Positions 1-7,706 are shown, counted from the stretch's first letter. The stretch: DNA of 37,850 nt from Halorubrum yunnanense (GCF_026586675.1 NZ_JAODIX010000028.1:29021-66870); one strand, 5' to 3'. Made by a program: numbers and translations. The notes: generated by a model from the sequence alone, not told the origin.

Positions 1-920
1 TCGCCGACCTCCGCGAGCACGAAGTTCCCGGCCGACTCGACCGTGGGCGCGTCCAGCTCCTCCGCGATGTACTCCCGGGCCCACCGCGCCGACTCGATCG
101 ACTCGTCGACGTGGCCCTCGTCGTCGAGGGCGGCGAGCGCGGCTCGGCAGGCGAGCTCGTTCGCCGCGAACGGGGTGTTGACTCGCGCGTACGCCTCGCC
201 CCACGGCTCCGGGACGACGCTGTACCCGATTCGGAGCCCGGCGAGCCCGTACGCCTTTGAGAACGTGCGGAGCACCGCCACGTCGTCGCGCCCGTCGACG
301 AGCGGGATCGCGCTGTCGACCGCGGCGAACTCCCCGTACGCCTCGTCGACGACGACGAGGGTCTCCTCGGCGGTCGCGTCCGCGATCGCCTCGATCTCGT
401 CCGTCGGCATCGTCGATCCCGAGGGGTTGTGCGGGGAGGTGACGTAGACGATCCGCTCGCCGCCGTAGGCGCGCAGGACCGTCTCCGCGTCCTGCGCGAA
501 GCCGTCGTCCGGGGAGAGCTCGTACTCCGTCACCTCGCCGTGGTGGTACCGGGCCGACATCCCGTAGTAGGCGAAGCCGGGGCTCGGCACCAGCACCTCG
601 TCGCCAGGATCCAGCGCGGCGCGCGCGAGGTAGTCGATCGAGCCGTCGGCACCGGGCGAGACCCACACCTGTTCCGTCTCCACGCCCCACTTCTCGGCGA
701 TCTTCGCGGTGAGGTCTGTGTGCGAGGACTTCGGGTACTGGTGGACCCGGTCGGAGTGCTCCCGGATCGCCTCGACGGCGGCCGGGCTGGGGCCGTGCGG
801 GTTCTCGTTCGAGGAGAGCTTGATCAGCTCGTCGGGGTCGATCCCGCGCTCGCGGGCGACCTCCTCGACGCCCCGGCCCGGAACGTACGGCGAGTGGTCC
901 GAGAGATCGCGTGGTTGCAT
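1..920 (-). CDS. hisC: Histidinol-phosphate aminotransferase, C-terminus cut off by window edge
   Basis: PLP-dependent aminotransferase of histidine biosynthesis, converting imidazole-acetol phosphate and glutamate to histidinol phosphate in the cytosol. The visible 306 codons read MQPRDLSDHSPYVPGRGVEE, then the substrate-binding stretch LSSNENPHGPSP (about residues 36-47), VSPGADGSIDYLARAAL, VTSPHNPSGS, DEAYGEF, and the PLP-lysine motif RTFSKAYGLAGLRIG near residue 230. These are typical of class I/II HisC proteins. The ATG at 918-920 was chosen because a CTTAAG box lies about 27 bases upstream on the minus strand, fitting a leaderless transcript. The reading frame is open to base 1, so roughly the last 50 residues are missing. 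The promoter region carries an unusual tandem repeat (951-1112). The general family assignment is firm. HisC as opposed to another class I aminotransferase is inferred from motif pattern. Confidence 0.93.
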   Translation of the reverse strand, partial: MQPRDLSDHSPYVPGRGVEEVARERGIDPDELIKLSSNENPHGPSPAAVEAIREHSDRVHQYPKSSHTDLTAKIAEKWGVETEQVWVSPGADGSIDYLARAALDPGDEVLVPSPGFAYYGMSARYHHGEVTEYELSPDDGFAQDAETVLRAYGGERIVYVTSPHNPSGSTMPTDEIEAIADATAEETLVVVDEAYGEFAAVDSAIPLVDGRDDVAVLRTFSKAYGLAGLRIGYSVVPEPWGEAYARVNTPFAANELACRAALAALDDEGHVDESIESARWAREYIAEELDAPTVESAGNFVLAEVG

Positions 921-950
921 GCCCGTTCGTCCGGGACGGCCGGTCTTAAG

Positions 951-1112
951 AGTGGTCTTGGGAGCCGGCCCAGATCAGTGGCGGTCTCGGGGGCCGACCG
1001 GTGTTAAGGGCGGTCTCGGGGGCCGACCGGTGTTAAGGGCGGTCTCGGGGGCCGACCGGTGTTAAGGGCGGTCTCGGGGGCCGACCGGTGTTAAGGGCGG
1101 TCTCGGGGGCCG
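951..1112. repeat. Tandem 29-bp repeat, four perfect units plus degenerate flanking copies
   Basis: Four identical 29-bp units run at 980-1008, 1009-1037, 1038-1066 and 1067-1095. They are followed by a 17-base partial unit (1096-1112) and preceded by a clearly degenerate 29-base copy (951-979). Each unit contains GGTCTCGGGGGCCGACCGG and ends in GTTAAG. On the minus strand every unit therefore starts with CTTAA, the same motif that serves as the probable TATA box of hisC (about 946-952). The array fills the hisC promoter region and runs into the 3' end of hflX: the last HflX residues (RGPRDRP) and its stop codon lie in repeat DNA. There are no unique spacers, so this is not a CRISPR array. 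Confidence 0.95.
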
Positions 1113-2524
1113 CGCGAGTCCTCGCCGTCTCCGTCACGGTCCCCGCCGCTTCCGCCTTCGCCGCCGAGCCGCCGTTCCGCCTCGGCGACGACCGCGGGGC
1201 GTCCCGCGAGCTCGATGGCGACGCCCTCGCTCCCGTACTCCGCGTCCGCGACGACACCTCGGTCGTACGCCCACGACAGCGCGGCCTGCGTGTCGCCGCC
1301 GTTCGGCGCCCGGACGGTCGCCGTCGCCGTCGGGAGCGCCTCGCTGACCGCGTCCACTAAGTCGTCGATCCCCGTCTCGTCGCGGGCGCTCACCGCGACC
1401 GGCGGCCGGAGGGAGTCGACGACCGGCGCCTCTCGGGGGTCGAGGTCCGCGACGACGGACTCGTACGCCTCGACCGCGCCGGCGAGGTCGTCGCCGACCG
1501 CGTCCGCCTTCGACAACGCGGGGATCACGGGGCCGTCGGTCGCCTCGGTCGCCGACAGGGCCGTCCGGAGCTTCCGACGGAGAGCGGCCGGATCGTCGCT
1601 CGCGTCGGTGACGAGCACCACGCAGTCGGCCCGGCGCACCGCGTCGAGGGTCGCCTCGAAGGAGCCCACCGCCTCGTGCGGGAGTCCGTCGACGAAGCCG
1701 ACCGTGTCGGTGAGGATGGTCCGGCGCCCCCCGATCGTCGCTCGACGGGTCGCGGTCGATACCGTCCCGAGGGAGCGCTCACTCGGGTCACCGGCGTCGT
1801 TGGCCGGCTCCCGGCTGTCCCCCTCTCGAGTGCCACCGTTCCTCTCTTGAACACCGCCGTCTCCCCCTTGAGCACCGCCGGCCTCGTCGGCGAGACGGCG
1901 CGCCAGCGTCGACTTCCCGGCGCCGGCGTACCCCGCGAGCGCGACTAAGTCGAACCCGGCGGCCCGGCGCTCGGCCCGACGCGCCGCCCGGTCGTCGACG
2001 ATCTCGTCGAGGGCGCGCTCCGCCGACTCGACCCGCCGTTCGAGGTCGCGCACCCGGCCGTCGCCCTCGGGCCGGAGTCGCACGGTCTCGTCGGCGTCGC
2101 GGGCGACGGTCTCGCGGAGGCGGGGGAGTTCGTACCGGAGCCGCGCCAGCTCCGACTGGAGGTCGGCCGCCCGCGAGTCGGCCGCGTCGGCGAACAGCCC
2201 CAACACGAGCCGCGGCCGGTCGATCACCGCCGTCCCGGTCGGGAGCAGATCGCCGAGCGAGAAGGTCTGTCCCGGCGACAGCCTCCCGTCGTAGATCACC
2301 GCCTCGGCGTCGGTATCGGCCGCGAGTCGCATCAGGTCCTCGGCCCTGCCGCGGCCGAGCCCGTAGGTCGGGTCCTCCCGGCGCCGCTGGGTGACCTCGC
2401 CGACGACTGCGTAGCCGGCCGCCGCGGCCAGCTCGCGTATCTCGGTCGTGTCCGGCCGCTCGTCGGCGGCTCGCGCCGCGACAACGGCCGGGGTCGCGTC
2501 TGAGGACGCGTCGTTTCGTGACAT
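1091..2524 (-). CDS. hflX: HflX-type GTPase
   Basis: Predicted 477-residue translational GTPase of the HflX family, which binds the large ribosomal subunit and in bacteria splits stalled ribosomes. The N-terminal HflX domain includes YGLGRGRAEDL and VIYDGRLSPGQ (about 54-85). A basic coiled segment follows (about 120-190), then the G domain with Walker A GYAGAGKST (198-206), G3 DTVGF (273-277) and G5 VSARDETG (378-385). Three features are unusual. A low-complexity Gly/Glu/Asp-rich insert of about 35 residues (217-250) follows Walker A. The G4 motif reads SKAD instead of NKxD (338-341). The extreme C-terminus is encoded by the 29-bp repeat array. The ATG at 2524 gives the expected HflX start. 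It lies 175 bases downstream of the FAH gene on the same strand, with no strong TATA box, so co-transcription is possible. Confidence 0.9.
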   Translation of the reverse strand: MSRNDASSDATPAVVAARAADERPDTTEIRELAAAAGYAVVGEVTQRRREDPTYGLGRGRAEDLMRLAADTDAEAVIYDGRLSPGQTFSLGDLLPTGTAVIDRPRLVLGLFADAADSRAADLQSELARLRYELPRLRETVARDADETVRLRPEGDGRVRDLERRVESAERALDEIVDDRAARRAERRAAGFDLVALAGYAGAGKSTLARRLADEAGGAQGGDGGVQERNGGTREGDSREPANDAGDPSERSLGTVSTATRRATIGGRRTILTDTVGFVDGLPHEAVGSFEATLDAVRRADCVVLVTDASDDPAALRRKLRTALSATEATDGPVIPALSKADAVGDDLAGAVEAYESVVADLDPREAPVVDSLRPPVAVSARDETGIDDLVDAVSEALPTATATVRAPNGGDTQAALSWAYDRGVVADAEYGSEGVAIELAGRPAVVAEAERRLGGEGGSGGDRDGDGEDSRGPRDRP

Positions 2525-2699
2525 TGGCTTCTGTTCGCGTTCGGTGGGGGTCGCGTCGGCCGCACCCCGTCGGCGACCCCGGACGAGCGGACGTCTCCGC
2601 GACGTTCGGGCCGCCCGGCGAGACGGTCCGCGTTCATCGGAAACCCGGTGTGCGACCGGGGCGCAGGGAGCGCCGGACGGCGAGCGTTCAGTCGCTCGC

Positions 2700-3443
2700 T
2701 CAGGGGATCCGCACGTCGTGTTCGAGCGCCCCGACGCCCTCGATGTCGACTTCGACGGTGTCGCCGTCGGAAAGCGCGCCGACGCCTTCCGGGGTCCCGG
2801 TCGCGATCACGTCGCCGGCCTCTAAGGTGAGGTAGGTCGTGATCTCCTCGATCAGGGTCGGGACGTCGAAGATGAGGTGCCCGCGGTCGCTCGACTGCTT
2901 CGTCTCGCCGTTCACCCGGAGCTCGACGCTCGCGTCCGCGGGGACCTCGTCCGGCGTCGCCATCACGGGGCCGAGCGGCGCGGCGTTGTCGAACGCCTTG
3001 CCGCGCACCCAGTTCTGCTCTCGGTTCTGGTCGTCGCGGTTCGAGACGTCGTTCATGCAGGTGAAGCCGGCGACGACGTCCATCGCGTCGTCCGCGTCGA
3101 CCGCCTTGCACTGCTCGCCGATCACGACCGCCAACTCCGCCTCCCAGTCGATCCGGTCTTTCCCCTCGGGGACGGTGACCGTGTCGCCGTGGCCCGCCAG
3201 CGCGTTCGGCGGCTTCAAGAAGAGGAGCGGGCGGTCCGGCACGTCGTTGCCGAGCTCCGCCGCGTGGTCGGCGTAATTGCGCCCGATACAGACGATCTTC
3301 GTCGGGTCGGCCGGCGGGAGCACGTCGATCGCGGGGTCGTCGAGCGCGTACTCCTCGCCGCCGAAGGCGACGGCGTCGCTCTCGGGGTCGTACGTCCCCT
3401 CGCGGATCGAGCCGGCCGGGTCGCGGAACCGTGCGTGGTGCAT
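2700..3443 (-). CDS. Fumarylacetoacetate hydrolase (FAH) family protein
   Basis: 247-residue soluble enzyme of the FAH superfamily, metal-dependent C-C hydrolases, decarboxylases or isomerases acting on 2-oxo acids or acylpyruvates. Family landmarks are KIVCIGRNYADHAAELG (about 49-65), PLLFLKPPNALAG, the metal-binding glutamates in DWEAELAVVIG (about 99-109), the loop FTCMNDVSNRD (about 127-137) carrying the metal-binding aspartate, and the tail GDVIATGTPEGVG. Length matches the short single-domain FAHD1-like members. The ATG at 3443 is supported by a CCTTTTTAAGC box at about 3461-3472 (27 bases upstream). The exact substrate cannot be told from sequence; oxaloacetate decarboxylase or acylpyruvase activity would be typical of close relatives. 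Lies upstream of hflX on the same strand. Confidence 0.9.
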   Translation of the reverse strand: MHHARFRDPAGSIREGTYDPESDAVAFGGEEYALDDPAIDVLPPADPTKIVCIGRNYADHAAELGNDVPDRPLLFLKPPNALAGHGDTVTVPEGKDRIDWEAELAVVIGEQCKAVDADDAMDVVAGFTCMNDVSNRDDQNREQNWVRGKAFDNAAPLGPVMATPDEVPADASVELRVNGETKQSSDRGHLIFDVPTLIEEITTYLTLEAGDVIATGTPEGVGALSDGDTVEVDIEGVGALEHDVRIP

Positions 3444-3652
3444 GTGGGCCCAATCGGGCGGGTGCTTAAAAAGGGTTGCCGGACGGCGCCGGGCGGCTCA
3501 CTCCCGCTCTCGGTCCCCTCGGAAGGCATTACGGATCGGTTCGGTCGGAGCGGTGTTGATTCCCATTCGCTGACGACCCGGACGACGCCGCGCGAGCGCG
3601 GTTCCGCGGCGTCGACTTTTATTACGGCTCGCCGAGAGCATCGGGACGTACC

Positions 3653-4378
3653 ATGGAACTCACCTGGCACGGCCACTCGACGTGGCACGTTGTCGTCGAC
3701 GACACGGAGCTGCTGATCGATCCGTTCTTCGACAACCCGAAAACCGACGTCGACCCGGAGGCGCTCGACCCCGACTACCTCCTGCTCACGCACGGCCACA
3801 GCGACCACATCGCCGACGCCGGCAGCTACGAGGACGCGACCGTGGTCGCCACCCCCGAGCTGACGGCCTACGCCCAGGACAACTTCGGCCACGAGGACGC
3901 CGTCGGTGGGATGGGGATGAACATCGGCGGGACCGCCGAGTGCGGCGACGCGTGGGTGACGATGGTCCGCGCCGACCACTCGAACGGGATCGACAACGAC
4001 CCCGACTACTCCGCGGGGATGCCCGCCGGCTTCGTCATCGGCGACAAGAAGCCGACTCAGGAGTCGGACCCCGACTGCACGACGTTCTACCACGCGGGCG
4101 ACACCGGCCTGATGTCCGAGATGGTCGACGTGATCGCGCCGTACCTCGAGCCCGACGCCGCCGCGATCCCCGCGGGCGACCACTTCACGATGGGACCCGC
4201 GGGCGCCGGCATCGCCGCCGACTGGGTGGGCGCCAACGTCGTGTTCCCGATGCATTACGACTCGTTCGGAGCGATCGAGATCGAGACGCAGGAGTTCGTC
4301 AACGAGGTGAAGGCCGCGGGCGCCGCCGCCGAGCCCGTCGTCCTCGAAGGCGACGAGACGTACACGCTGGAGCCGTAG
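3653..4378 (+). CDS. UPF0173-type metal-dependent hydrolase, metallo-beta-lactamase fold
   Basis: 241-residue cytosolic protein of the metallo-beta-lactamase superfamily, resembling the UPF0173/YtkL-like hydrolases. It begins [11 protein letters not shown], has the HxHxDH zinc motif HGHSDH at 47-52, further metal or active-site candidates in RADHSNG, HAGDTGL and AGDHFTMGP, and the closing MHYDSF motif near residue 200. All expected ligands are present, so it looks active, but physiological substrates are unknown for this family. A TTTTATTA box at 3617-3624 precedes the ATG by about 30 bases. It is a single gene with its own promoter, divergent from the FAH gene. Confidence 0.9.
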   Translation: MELTWHGHSTWHVVVDDTELLIDPFFDNPKTDVDPEALDPDYLLLTHGHSDHIADAGSYEDATVVATPELTAYAQDNFGHEDAVGGMGMNIGGTAECGDAWVTMVRADHSNGIDNDPDYSAGMPAGFVIGDKKPTQESDPDCTTFYHAGDTGLMSEMVDVIAPYLEPDAAAIPAGDHFTMGPAGAGIAADWVGANVVFPMHYDSFGAIEIETQEFVNEVKAAGAAAEPVVLEGDETYTLEP

Positions 4379-4474
4379 CCGGTCTTCGGTCCGCCCGCCC
4401 TTCCGAGTGCGACCGCCAACGCGGAGTCGGCTGATGGCAACCTTTAGGCCGGGGCGAGCCGTCCGTCGAAGCGT

Positions 4475-4873
4475 ATGCCACACATCGAGACGTCCACGGT
4501 CTCCGAAGAGGGGTACGCCTGCACGAGCCAGGTCGGCGAGTTCGACCTGCAGATCGACGCGACCGACGAGACGGGCCCGAACCCGAACGCCGCGCTCGTC
4601 GCGACGTACGCCTCCTGTTATCTCCCCGCCTTCCGGGTCGGCGGGAGCCAGCGCGGCGAGGAGGACCTCGGGAAGATCCAGATCGACGCGAGCGCCGCCC
4701 TCGACGAGGACGACGACCTGGAGGCGGTCTCCTTCGACGTCCACGTCGAGGCCGACCTCGACGACGAGACCGCGTCCGACATCGCCGAGCGCGCCGAGGG
4801 GATCTGCCACGTCCACAGCGCGCTGCGTGAGGGGCTCCACGCCGACGTCAGCGTCTACCCCGGCGCGTTCTGA
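4475..4873 (+). CDS. OsmC/Ohr family protein
   Basis: 132-residue protein of the OsmC family, thiol peroxidases that reduce organic hydroperoxides through two reactive cysteines. The expected cysteines are Cys48 in ATYASCYLPAF and Cys111 in EGICHVHSAL. A third cysteine (Cys16) lies in the N-terminal strand. Size matches the short OsmC class. The start is supported by a CTTTAGG box at 4442-4448. The peroxidase function is inferred from family; no redox partner gene is adjacent. Confidence 0.9.
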   Translation: MPHIETSTVSEEGYACTSQVGEFDLQIDATDETGPNPNAALVATYASCYLPAFRVGGSQRGEEDLGKIQIDASAALDEDDDLEAVSFDVHVEADLDDETASDIAERAEGICHVHSALREGLHADVSVYPGAF

Positions 4874-4988
4874 GGCGCCTCTTCTCTCACCCTTCGTCCG
4901 ACGGCGACTCCGATACCCTCGGGTCCGCGACTCTGACTCGTTTCGGTCGACCGGGATCGACCCTCGACACGGCGACCGTTCCGGTTCG

Positions 4989-5174
4989 TCACCCGCCCGC
5001 GTACTCGACGACCGCGCTCGACGCGACGTAGCCCAAGGCCGCGACGACGAGCCCAGCGGCGATCGCGGTCGCGAACATCCCACCGATCGCGTACGCGAGG
5101 AGGAATCCGACAATCCCGGCGCCGTTCGCGCACAGCAGCCGGAGCGTTCGGTAGGACGGCTCGCGAGGAGGCAT
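4989..5174 (-). CDS. Small membrane protein, 61 residues
   Basis: Unrecognised small protein with a short basic N-terminus (MPPREPSYRTLRLL) followed by two hydrophobic segments (about 16-32 and 33-55) rich in Ala, Gly and Val. It is predicted to be a two-helix hairpin in the membrane. An open frame extends upstream, but the ATG at 5174 was chosen because a GGCTTTTGAG box lies at about 5195-5206 on the minus strand, 27 bases away. It is divergently arranged with the next small membrane gene. No enzyme motif is visible. Confidence 0.7.
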   Translation of the reverse strand: MPPREPSYRTLRLLCANGAGIVGFLLAYAIGGMFATAIAAGLVVAALGYVASSAVVEYAGG

Positions 5175-5265
5175 ACGCCCCTTACGCGGTGTCGGCTCAA
5201 AAGCCCTCGCCGACGCCTCCCCGGCGGTCCCGAGCTTTAGGAGCGATACCGGGGCCAGCGCCCCC

Positions 5266-5520
5266 GTGCGACGGAGCGAGAGACGGAAGGGCGGAGCGCG
5301 ACGATCCAACACGCCGGGACGGGCTCCCCCGCATCGAGCCGCCCGCGGCGCTCTCGGCGCGGCTGCGGCGGCTCTCGTGACGGCGACGGGAGTGTTGACG
5401 GCGGTAGCCGGCCCCCGGCCCATCGCGGTCTCGCTCGCCGCTGTGACCGCGTTCGCGGCGTGCTGGCTGTGCGTGCTCGGCGCGGCCCACGGCCTCGCTC
5501 GGCTGCTCGCGCATCGATGA
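5266..5520 (+). CDS. Small membrane protein, 84 residues
   Basis: Unrecognised protein with an Arg-rich N-terminal 28 residues followed by two Ala-rich transmembrane segments (about 29-49 and 53-80). The GTG start at 5266 is supported by a GCTTTAGG box at 5234-5241, the usual distance for a leaderless archaeal transcript. Positive residues before the first helix suggest a cytoplasmic N-terminus. No partner or function can be named. The sequence lies between two other tiny membrane-protein genes. Confidence 0.6.
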   Translation: MRRSERRKGGARRSNTPGRAPPHRAARGALGAAAAALVTATGVLTAVAGPRPIAVSLAAVTAFAACWLCVLGAAHGLARLLAHR

Positions 5521-5566
5521 CCCGCCGCGGAACCGTTTTACGCCGCCCCCCGTCCAGGGGGTATCC

Positions 5567-5773
5567 ATGAGCGACGGATCCGGTCGGACGATGTTCGTTG
5601 AAGCGTACGTGGTTCCCATCGCGGGACTGATGTCGCTGTGTTTCGCCCTGATGGCGGGACTGACCGCCGGCCGCGCGCTCTCCGGTGACCCCGCCGACGC
5701 GGCGCTCCCGGTCGCGTTGGTCTTCGGGGCGCTCGCCACACTTCGGATCCGTCAGCGGTACGCCGCCGACTGA
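5567..5773 (+). CDS. Small membrane protein, 68 residues
   Basis: Unrecognised protein, MSDGSGRTMFVEAYVVPIAG followed by a first hydrophobic helix (about 12-34), a short loop GRALSGDPAD and a second helix (about 44-59) that ends in the basic tail RIRQRYAAD. A CGTTTTACG box at about 5533-5541 supports the ATG. It lies 46 bases after the preceding small membrane gene but appears to have its own promoter. Confidence 0.72.
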   Translation: MSDGSGRTMFVEAYVVPIAGLMSLCFALMAGLTAGRALSGDPADAALPVALVFGALATLRIRQRYAAD

Positions 5774-5827
5774 AGCGGGTTCCCTCGCCGTCGGCGCCGA
5801 CCGAGCCCCGGGGATTCCGGCGCGGTC

Positions 5828-5888
5828 GGTATATAAGTCGTGCGTGGCCGAATCGCACACGGGCGACGGGATCAGAACCCTTAACAGT
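5828..5888 (+). promoter_or_regulatory. Two TATA-like boxes upstream of the initiator tRNA
   Basis: A strong GGTATATAAG box lies at 5828-5837 and a second CCCTTAACAG box at 5879-5888. The second sits 22-31 bases before the first tRNA base and would start transcription near the mature 5' end. The first would give a transcript with a leader of about 50 bases. The spacing is read directly; their use is inferred. Confidence 0.55.
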
Positions 5889-5909
5889 CGCACGGGGTTT
5901 TACTCTGAT

Positions 5910-5984
5910 AGCGGGATGGGATAGCCAGGAGATTCCGCCGGGCTCATAACCCGGAGATCGGTAGTTCAAATCTACCTCCCGCTA
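5910..5984 (+). tRNA. Initiator tRNA-Met (CAU)
   Basis: 75-nt tRNA that delivers methionine to the start codon. The acceptor stem pairs AGCGGGA (5910-5916) with TCCCGCT (5977-5983), with discriminator A5984. The anticodon stem CCGGG (5938-5942) and CCCGG (5950-5954) encloses the loop CTCATAA with anticodon CAT at 5945-5947. The T arm is GGTAG-TTCAAAT-CTACC (5960-5976). The A1-U72 pair and the run of three G-C pairs next to the anticodon loop identify it as the initiator, not the elongator. No intron is present and CCA is not encoded. A CTTTT run follows at 5986-5990 and may terminate transcription. Confidence 0.97.
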
Positions 5985-6041
5985 TCTTTTGTCGACGACA
6001 GTGAACGCCGAGCGGAGCGAGGTGTGAAAGCGTCGTCGACG

Positions 6042-6117
6042 AGATAGCCCCGGAGGAGATTTGAACCAGGGAACGGAGCGAAGCGGAGTGACCGTGGTTC
6101 AAATCTCCCTCCCGCTA
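6042..6117. repeat. Pair of inverted tRNA-3'-end-like fragments downstream of tRNA-iMet
   Basis: Bases 6095-6117 match the T arm and acceptor end of the upstream tRNA (5962-5984) at 21 of 23 positions, including CTCCCGCTA. Facing it on the minus strand, 6042-6068 reads TGGTTCAAATCTCC followed by TCCGGGGCTA, again like a tRNA 3' end. The two share a perfect 14-bp inverted repeat (6055-6068 and 6095-6108) around a 26-base spacer containing GGAGCGAAGCGGAG. A further 9-bp inverted repeat GTCGACGAC/GTCGTCGAC (5991-5999, 6032-6040) lies between tRNA and fragments. Duplicated tRNA ends are typical attachment-site scars of integrating elements. Confidence 0.75.
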
Positions 6118-6780
6118 CTTCTCTTCGACACCTAGGTGCCGACTGATTTCCGTGCGCTCCGCTCTCCGAGAGTCAGAACTCGGCATGACTCGTACGGCGA
6201 GAGCCCCTCACAGAGTCAGACGCACGGAGCGGGCGGGATCTCAGAATCCCGCCCGACAGGTAAGCGAGATGGTCCGATTCCCCGTGTCCCCGAAGACGAC
6301 CGCCCCGACGTCGAGGCGGCCGTCGGCCGACGCGGACGCGTCCGAGACTCGGCCCGAACGAACGTCGGCGGGTCGCAAGCGGCCGAGACCGACGAGCTCC
6401 GGGTGAAACACGCGCGCAACGAGCGGTTCGACGTTCGACTCACGGTGACCGACACGAACGGACTCGCCGTCTCGGAGATTCGGACCGTGCCGCCTGAGCG
6501 GTCGCCGGCGAGGGACGCGCCACAGGCGCTGTCCCGGGGCCTCCCGGAACCGCCAGCCGAAGGAGGTGAACCAGAAGCCGCACGACTTCCGGGCGTCCGA
6601 GAGGTTCAGCCACCGTCTCGCGTGCGTCCGTGAGGAATACGGCGTCGGTCTCGGAGCCGAGTCGGAAGCGCACGGACGTCTCAACAGAGCTCTCGTCCGC
6701 TCTGGGTTCCGGACGCGTAGATCCGAAACGCCAGTAATTTGCGACGAGCGGACTGGTATTCCGATATTAACGCGGTACCA
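6118..6780. other. Stretch with no convincing gene
   Basis: About 660 bases between the tRNA-like fragments and the next promoter. Frames on both strands stay open for 80-165 codons, but their products are rich in Arg, Pro and Ser and lack recognisable domains. A minus-strand frame ending at 6241 finishes in a beta-rich stretch (RLDVGAVVFGDTGNRTISL) that faintly resembles a haloarchaeal pilin C-terminus, but no pilin signal or N-terminus is present. It may be decayed DNA left after integration at the tRNA. Confidence 0.5.
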
Positions 6781-6818
6781 CAGGTATAACTAACCGTAAC
6801 GCACCTGTCGTTTGGCAC

Positions 6819-7013
6819 GTGGCCGATAGGGAAACGAGAGGTGACAAGACGGAGCCGGCTTGGAGCCGCGCGTCTCTACCGGAGGCGCACCGATTGCTTT
6901 CGGAGCGCGTCCCCGGTATGGCGCCCAACGCGCCGAAGCGGAACGTGCTCGCAGTGCTCGGTGTGCTACTCGGAATCGCCCTCCTTGTCGCTATGGTCGC
7001 GTCTGTCCTGTAA
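6819..7013 (+). CDS. Small single-helix membrane protein, 64 residues
   Basis: Unrecognised protein with a charged N-terminal half (DRETRGDKTEPAW) and one C-terminal hydrophobic helix (about 42-64, VLAVLGVLLGIALLVAMVAS), suggesting a tail-anchored topology. The GTG at 6819 is favoured because GGTATAACTAA lies at 6783-6793. A shorter start at the ATG at 6918 would encode only the helix. It precedes the aIF2-beta gene by 81 bases on the same strand. Confidence 0.55.
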   Translation: MADRETRGDKTEPAWSRASLPEAHRLLSERVPGMAPNAPKRNVLAVLGVLLGIALLVAMVASVL

Positions 7014-7094
7014 CGCGGACTCGACTGAGAGCGCACCCGCGGTGCCGCTTCGGAACCCGGAAGCGATTTCCGTCGCCCCGGCGTTCCGTCGGGT

Positions 7095-7706
7095 ATGGAT
7101 TACGAATCGAGCCTCGACCGCGCAATGGAGGAGGTACCGGACCTCGGCGGCTCCGACGAGCGGTTGTCGGTGCCCGACCCGGAGACGCAGAAGGACGGCG
7201 CGTTCACCCGACTGACGAACCTCTCGGCGATCGCCGACGCCCTGAGCCGCGAGCCCGAGCACGTCCACTCGAAGATCCAGCAGGAGCTGGGGACCGCGGG
7301 CCAGTACGAGTCGGGACGCGCCCGCTACAGCGGGAACTTCCGCGACCGCGACTTCCAGGCCGCGATCGACTCGTACATCGAGTCGTTCGTCACCTGCTCG
7401 GAGTGCGGCCTGCCGGACACTCGGCTGGAGACCGAGAACCGCACCCCGATGCTCCGGTGTGAAGCCTGCGGGGCCTTCCGACCGGTCGCGAAGCAGAACA
7501 CCTCGAACACGCAGCGCCAGGAGGAGGCCATCGAGTCGGGCAAGACGTACGAGCTCGAGATCGTCGGCACCGGGCGCAAGGGCGACGGCGTCGCCGAGCG
7601 CGGCGAGTACACCGTCTTCGTCCCCGGCGCACAGGAGGGTGAGACGGTCAAAGCGTACATCAAGAACGTCTCGGGCAGCCTCGCGTTCGCCCGCCGCGAG
7701 AACTGA
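7095..7706 (+). CDS. Translation initiation factor aIF2 beta subunit with TRAM domain
   Basis: 203-residue beta subunit of the heterotrimeric aIF2 complex that carries initiator Met-tRNA to the small ribosomal subunit. It has the aIF2-beta core (about 1-95, with TRLTNLSAIADALSREPEHV), the C4 zinc ribbon C101-x2-C104...C122-x2-C125, and a C-terminal TRAM domain (about 148-202, GKTYELEIVGTGRKGDG...VKAYIKNV) that binds RNA. Typical archaeal aIF2-beta is about 140 residues; the TRAM extension is characteristic of haloarchaea. It lies about 1.1 kb downstream of the initiator tRNA gene on the same strand, a functional pairing that may be coincidental. The ATG at 7095 matches the family N-terminus. 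Confidence 0.95.
   Translation: MDYESSLDRAMEEVPDLGGSDERLSVPDPETQKDGAFTRLTNLSAIADALSREPEHVHSKIQQELGTAGQYESGRARYSGNFRDRDFQAAIDSYIESFVTCSECGLPDTRLETENRTPMLRCEACGAFRPVAKQNTSNTQRQEEAIESGKTYELEIVGTGRKGDGVAERGEYTVFVPGAQEGETVKAYIKNVSGSLAFARREN

Noticed and set aside
980-1095. Direct repeats of CRISPR-like length (29 bp)
   Set aside because: Units are head-to-tail with no spacers and no cas genes are present; a simple tandem array.
6136-6633. 165-codon plus-strand frame after the tRNA-like repeats
   Set aside because: High GC3 in the middle only; product is Arg/Pro-rich without domain and lacks a promoter.
6241-6684. Possible pilin C-terminus on the minus strand
   Set aside because: Only the last 20 residues look beta-rich; no type IV pilin signal, no promoter, and the upstream part is not protein-like.
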